From: Spirochaetota bacterium
GTDB taxonomy: Bacteria; Spirochaetota; Spirochaetia; SZUA-6
Assembly: GCA_003641675.1 (NCBI GenBank)
Contig: QNBI01000063.1
Location: 1-8,428 of the forward strand
Direction: 5' to 3'
Length of the DNA: 8,428 nucleotides
The position numbers and the translations under genes are program-made. Positions 6,245 to 8,428 of this stretch are shown piece after piece (within the stretch, counting starts at the first letter, position 1; each line of letters begins with the position of its first letter). Under the pieces are notes generated by a model that worked only from the letters and a program-made list of their open reading frames with translations, did no database searches and was not told the origin of the DNA.

Positions 6245-7495
6245 ATGTTAAACAATACAACAGAGTATCAGTATAGAGAGATAATCCTGGAAAAATACAG
6301 TCGGTACGCTGACATCTCTTCTATAAAAAGTGAAGCAGAATCTCTTAAGAGTGTACGCATTCTTAACATTAATTCTGTTTCACACGGCGGAGGTGTGGCT
6401 GCAATACTATCAAAAATTGTGCCTCTAAAGAATAAACTTGGTATTTTGACCCACTGGTATGTTCCTGAATCTGCAGCAGATGATTTTTTTGTTGTGACGA
6501 AAAAACAGCATAATATGTTTCAAGGACAAACAGAGGCTGTTTTAAGTGAAGCGGAAAAGAATCTTTACTGGAAAACTCAAAAATTGTGTGCGGAAGAGAT
6601 AAAAAAAGATATCGGTACATACGATATTGTTGTAGTTCATGATACCCAGTTTCTTGGGTTAATAAATTATCTTAAGAGGGATGGTCAAAAATGGATTTAC
6701 CGTTGTCATATAGATACGACTAACCCTAATCCGGATATTGTAAAATTTTTTAAACCTGTTATTGTTAAATACGATGCGTCGGTGTATCATCTTAAAAGTT
6801 ATATATTAGAAGGTTCTCCCAATCCTTTTATTATGCCTCCTTCCACAGATCCTTTTGAGCCGAAAAACGACCTTTCTGCTGTTACTCAAAAATTTATACA
6901 GGATGTAATTAGTTCATTTGGTCTTGACTATAAAAAACCGATTCTCCTTCAGGTCGGCAGGTTTGACCCTGCAAAGGGATACGAAGACGTATGTATGGTG
7001 TTTAAGGAGGTAAAGAAGTCTATGCCGGATGTTCAGCTTCTTTTAACCGGCGCAGGGGCTAAGGATGATCCCGAATTTAAACCATATCTTAAAAGAGTAA
7101 AAAGCCTTGTTTCGGGATATAATGATGCCGTTGTACAGGCTATGCCGTTTGATGTATTAAAACTTAATGCTGTACAGCAGGCGGGAACAATTATATATGC
7201 TCTTTCTAATAGAGAAGGTTTCGGTCTTGTAGTTTCGGAGGCTTCCATAAAGGCAAAACCGGTAATAGTTAGAAATGTGGGCGGCTTACCAGAGCAGGTG
7301 GTAAACGGAAAAACAGGGTATGTTGTGCAATCGGTTGATGAAGCTGTAAAACGGACACTGGAGCTTCTAAAGAACAAGGATAAAAGAATATCAATGGGAA
7401 AAACAGGAAGAGAGTATATACTTTCAAAATTCATTACTCCCATTCATGTAAAGAATTATATCACTCTTTTTAAAAGGGTGTTAGGACAGCTTTAA
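6245..7495 (+). CDS. treT: Trehalose glycosyltransferring synthase (TreT), GT4 family
   Basis: Cytoplasmic GT-B fold enzyme of 416 residues, the size of characterised archaeal TreT proteins. TreT makes trehalose from NDP-glucose and glucose with retention, and in some organisms runs reversibly. The N-terminal domain has the nucleotide-sugar glycine loop NSVSHGGGVAAIL (G48-G50), HWYVP, and RCHIDTTNPNP from residue 153, a signature I associate with TreT. The linker region carries FIMPPSTDPFEPKN. The C-terminal domain has RFDPAKG (R239, K244, expected to contact the donor phosphates), LLLTGAG and the GT4 E-x7-E motif REGFGLVVSEA (E324, E332). All expected catalytic positions are present. ATG at 6245 follows GGAGA and lies 14 bases after the regulator stop, so it is the last gene of the operon. 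Coupling with a glucoside importer suggests it cleaves imported trehalose to glucose and NDP-glucose, or makes it. A related GT4 glucoside synthase is the main alternative. Confidence 0.82.
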   Translation: MLNNTTEYQYREIILEKYSRYADISSIKSEAESLKSVRILNINSVSHGGGVAAILSKIVPLKNKLGILTHWYVPESAADDFFVVTKKQHNMFQGQTEAVLSEAEKNLYWKTQKLCAEEIKKDIGTYDIVVVHDTQFLGLINYLKRDGQKWIYRCHIDTTNPNPDIVKFFKPVIVKYDASVYHLKSYILEGSPNPFIMPPSTDPFEPKNDLSAVTQKFIQDVISSFGLDYKKPILLQVGRFDPAKGYEDVCMVFKEVKKSMPDVQLLLTGAGAKDDPEFKPYLKRVKSLVSGYNDAVVQAMPFDVLKLNAVQQAGTIIYALSNREGFGLVVSEASIKAKPVIVRNVGGLPEQVVNGKTGYVVQSVDEAVKRTLELLKNKDKRISMGKTGREYILSKFITPIHVKNYITLFKRVLGQL

Positions 7496-7520
7496 AATAA
7501 ACAGACACTTCCGGGGGATA

Positions 7521-8428
7521 TTAGGGGTACAGCCTGGAGATAGTACGCGGGAAAGGGATTGCCTCGCGTACATGCCTGTTGCCTGTTATCCAGGTAATGG
7601 TTCTTTCCAGCCCTAATCCAAATCCGGAGTGCGGTACAGAGCCGTATTTACGGAGATCAAGGTACCAGTCATATGCGGACTCCGGAAGTTTTTCTTCCTT
7701 TATCCGGGAGAGAAGCTTGTCATAGTTATCCTCGCGCTGAGAGCCCCCTATGATTTCTCCATAGCCTTCCGGTGCAAGAAGGTCTGCACAGAGAACAGTT
7801 TCTGTATTTTCCGGATTCTCTTTCATATAAAAAGCCTTGGCGTGTTTAGGGTAGTTCGTTATAAAAATAGGCTTTTCAAACTGCTCAGTAAGGACTGTTT
7901 CCTCGTCTCCTCCCAGGTCATCACCCCATTTAACAGGTTTTCCGAGTTTTTTAAGCATTTTAACGGCTTCCGAATATTCAATCCTGGGGAAACCGGATGT
8001 AATTTTCTTTAACGGTTCTATATCCCTTTCAAGGGTTTTAAGTTCTTTTTCATTATTTGTAAGAATATCTTCAACAAGAGAGCATATCATTTCTTCCTGC
8101 AGATCCATATTCCCGTTATTTTCAAGAAAGGCAATTTCTGCTTCTAACATCCAGAATTCTGTTAAATGGCGTCTTGTTTTTGATTTTTCCGCCCTGAAAG
8201 TGGGCCCGAAATTAAACACTTTACCGAAGGCCATACATGCCGCCTCCAGGTATAGCTGGCCTGTCTGCGCAAGATATGCTTTTCCCATATTGAAATACTC
8301 CACTGAGAAAAGGGTGCTTGCACTTTCACCTATTGAGCCTGTAAGGATGGGGGTATCAATTAGTATGAATCCTTTTTTATGAAAAAAGTTCCTTAAGGAA
8401 ATTACAGCCTGGTTTCTAATTTTTAATA
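7521..8428 (-). CDS. asnS: Asparaginyl-tRNA synthetase, 3' part (runs off right edge)
   Basis: Cytoplasmic class IIb aminoacyl-tRNA synthetase that charges tRNA-Asn. The open frame enters from the right edge and the visible 301 codons cover most of the catalytic domain; the anticodon-binding OB domain would lie outside. Motif 1 is RNFFHKKGFILIDTPILTG, followed by YFNMGKAYLAQTGQLYLEA. Motif 2 is FRAEKSKTRRHLTEFWMLEAE (coded near 8145-8197), and motif 3 is GFGLGLERTITWITG (near 7590-7632). The stretch GEIIGGSQREDNYDKL favours AsnS over AspS. A GTG near 8303 is internal, since motif 1 lies upstream in the same frame. The gene converges on treT with 25 bases between stop codons and I see no hairpin terminator there, so transcripts from the two strands may overlap. 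Confidence 0.95.
   Translation of the reverse strand, partial: LKIRNQAVISLRNFFHKKGFILIDTPILTGSIGESASTLFSVEYFNMGKAYLAQTGQLYLEAACMAFGKVFNFGPTFRAEKSKTRRHLTEFWMLEAEIAFLENNGNMDLQEEMICSLVEDILTNNEKELKTLERDIEPLKKITSGFPRIEYSEAVKMLKKLGKPVKWGDDLGGDEETVLTEQFEKPIFITNYPKHAKAFYMKENPENTETVLCADLLAPEGYGEIIGGSQREDNYDKLLSRIKEEKLPESAYDWYLDLRKYGSVPHSGFGLGLERTITWITGNRHVREAIPFPRTISRLYP

Noticed and set aside
7033..7443. Minus-strand 136-codon open frame
   Set aside because: It is antisense to the TreT catalytic domain, which carries the intact E-x7-E motif.
7496..7520. Bidirectional terminator between treT and asnS
   Set aside because: I looked for inverted repeats around the convergent stops and found none with a convincing stem and T-run.
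7629..8012. Plus-strand 127-codon open frame
   Set aside because: It is antisense to asnS between motifs 2 and 3, with no ribosome-binding site or known domain.

Overview
The window reads as chromosomal DNA from a Gram-negative-type bacterium, most likely a spirochaete. The grounds are the moderately AT-rich composition, a sugar-binding protein whose signal peptide ends in a cysteine-free VFA-GGKQEA junction (a style I associate with spirochaetal binding proteins), and an AlaS with the CGPD variant and a Cys-rich insert. This placement is inference. I found no mobile element, CRISPR array, rRNA or tRNA, and no intergenic gap longer than about 165 bases.

Left part (1-1798, minus strand): the 5' two thirds or so of alaS runs off the left edge. 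Upstream of it is a gene for a 174-residue TM2-domain membrane protein with a C-terminal winged-helix-like region. alaS has its own good promoter, placed so close to the ATG that its mRNA should be leaderless.

Middle (1799-7495, plus strand): an alpha-glucoside/trehalose-type operon. A full-consensus promoter with an AT-rich upstream element is followed by two overlapping direct repeats that look like operator sites. Then come a periplasmic sugar-binding protein, a strong hairpin terminator, two ABC permease subunits, a LacI-type regulator broken by an in-frame TAA, and a GT4 enzyme that matches trehalose glycosyltransferring synthase (TreT). The layout resembles the archaeal malE-malF-malG-treT trehalose/maltose clusters, but it has a LacI regulator and no transport ATPase gene. 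The likely logic is that the disaccharide is bound in the periplasm and imported, and that TreT interconverts trehalose with glucose plus NDP-glucose. The ATPase would be borrowed from elsewhere in the genome, and repression by the local regulator may be lost.

Right part (7521-8428, minus strand): the 3' portion of asnS converges on treT with 25 bases between the stops and runs off the right edge. No undescribed system is evident. The points most worth a second look are the interrupted regulator, the predicted leaderless alaS mRNA, the tandem repeat at the operon start, the terminator inside the operon and the missing ATPase.
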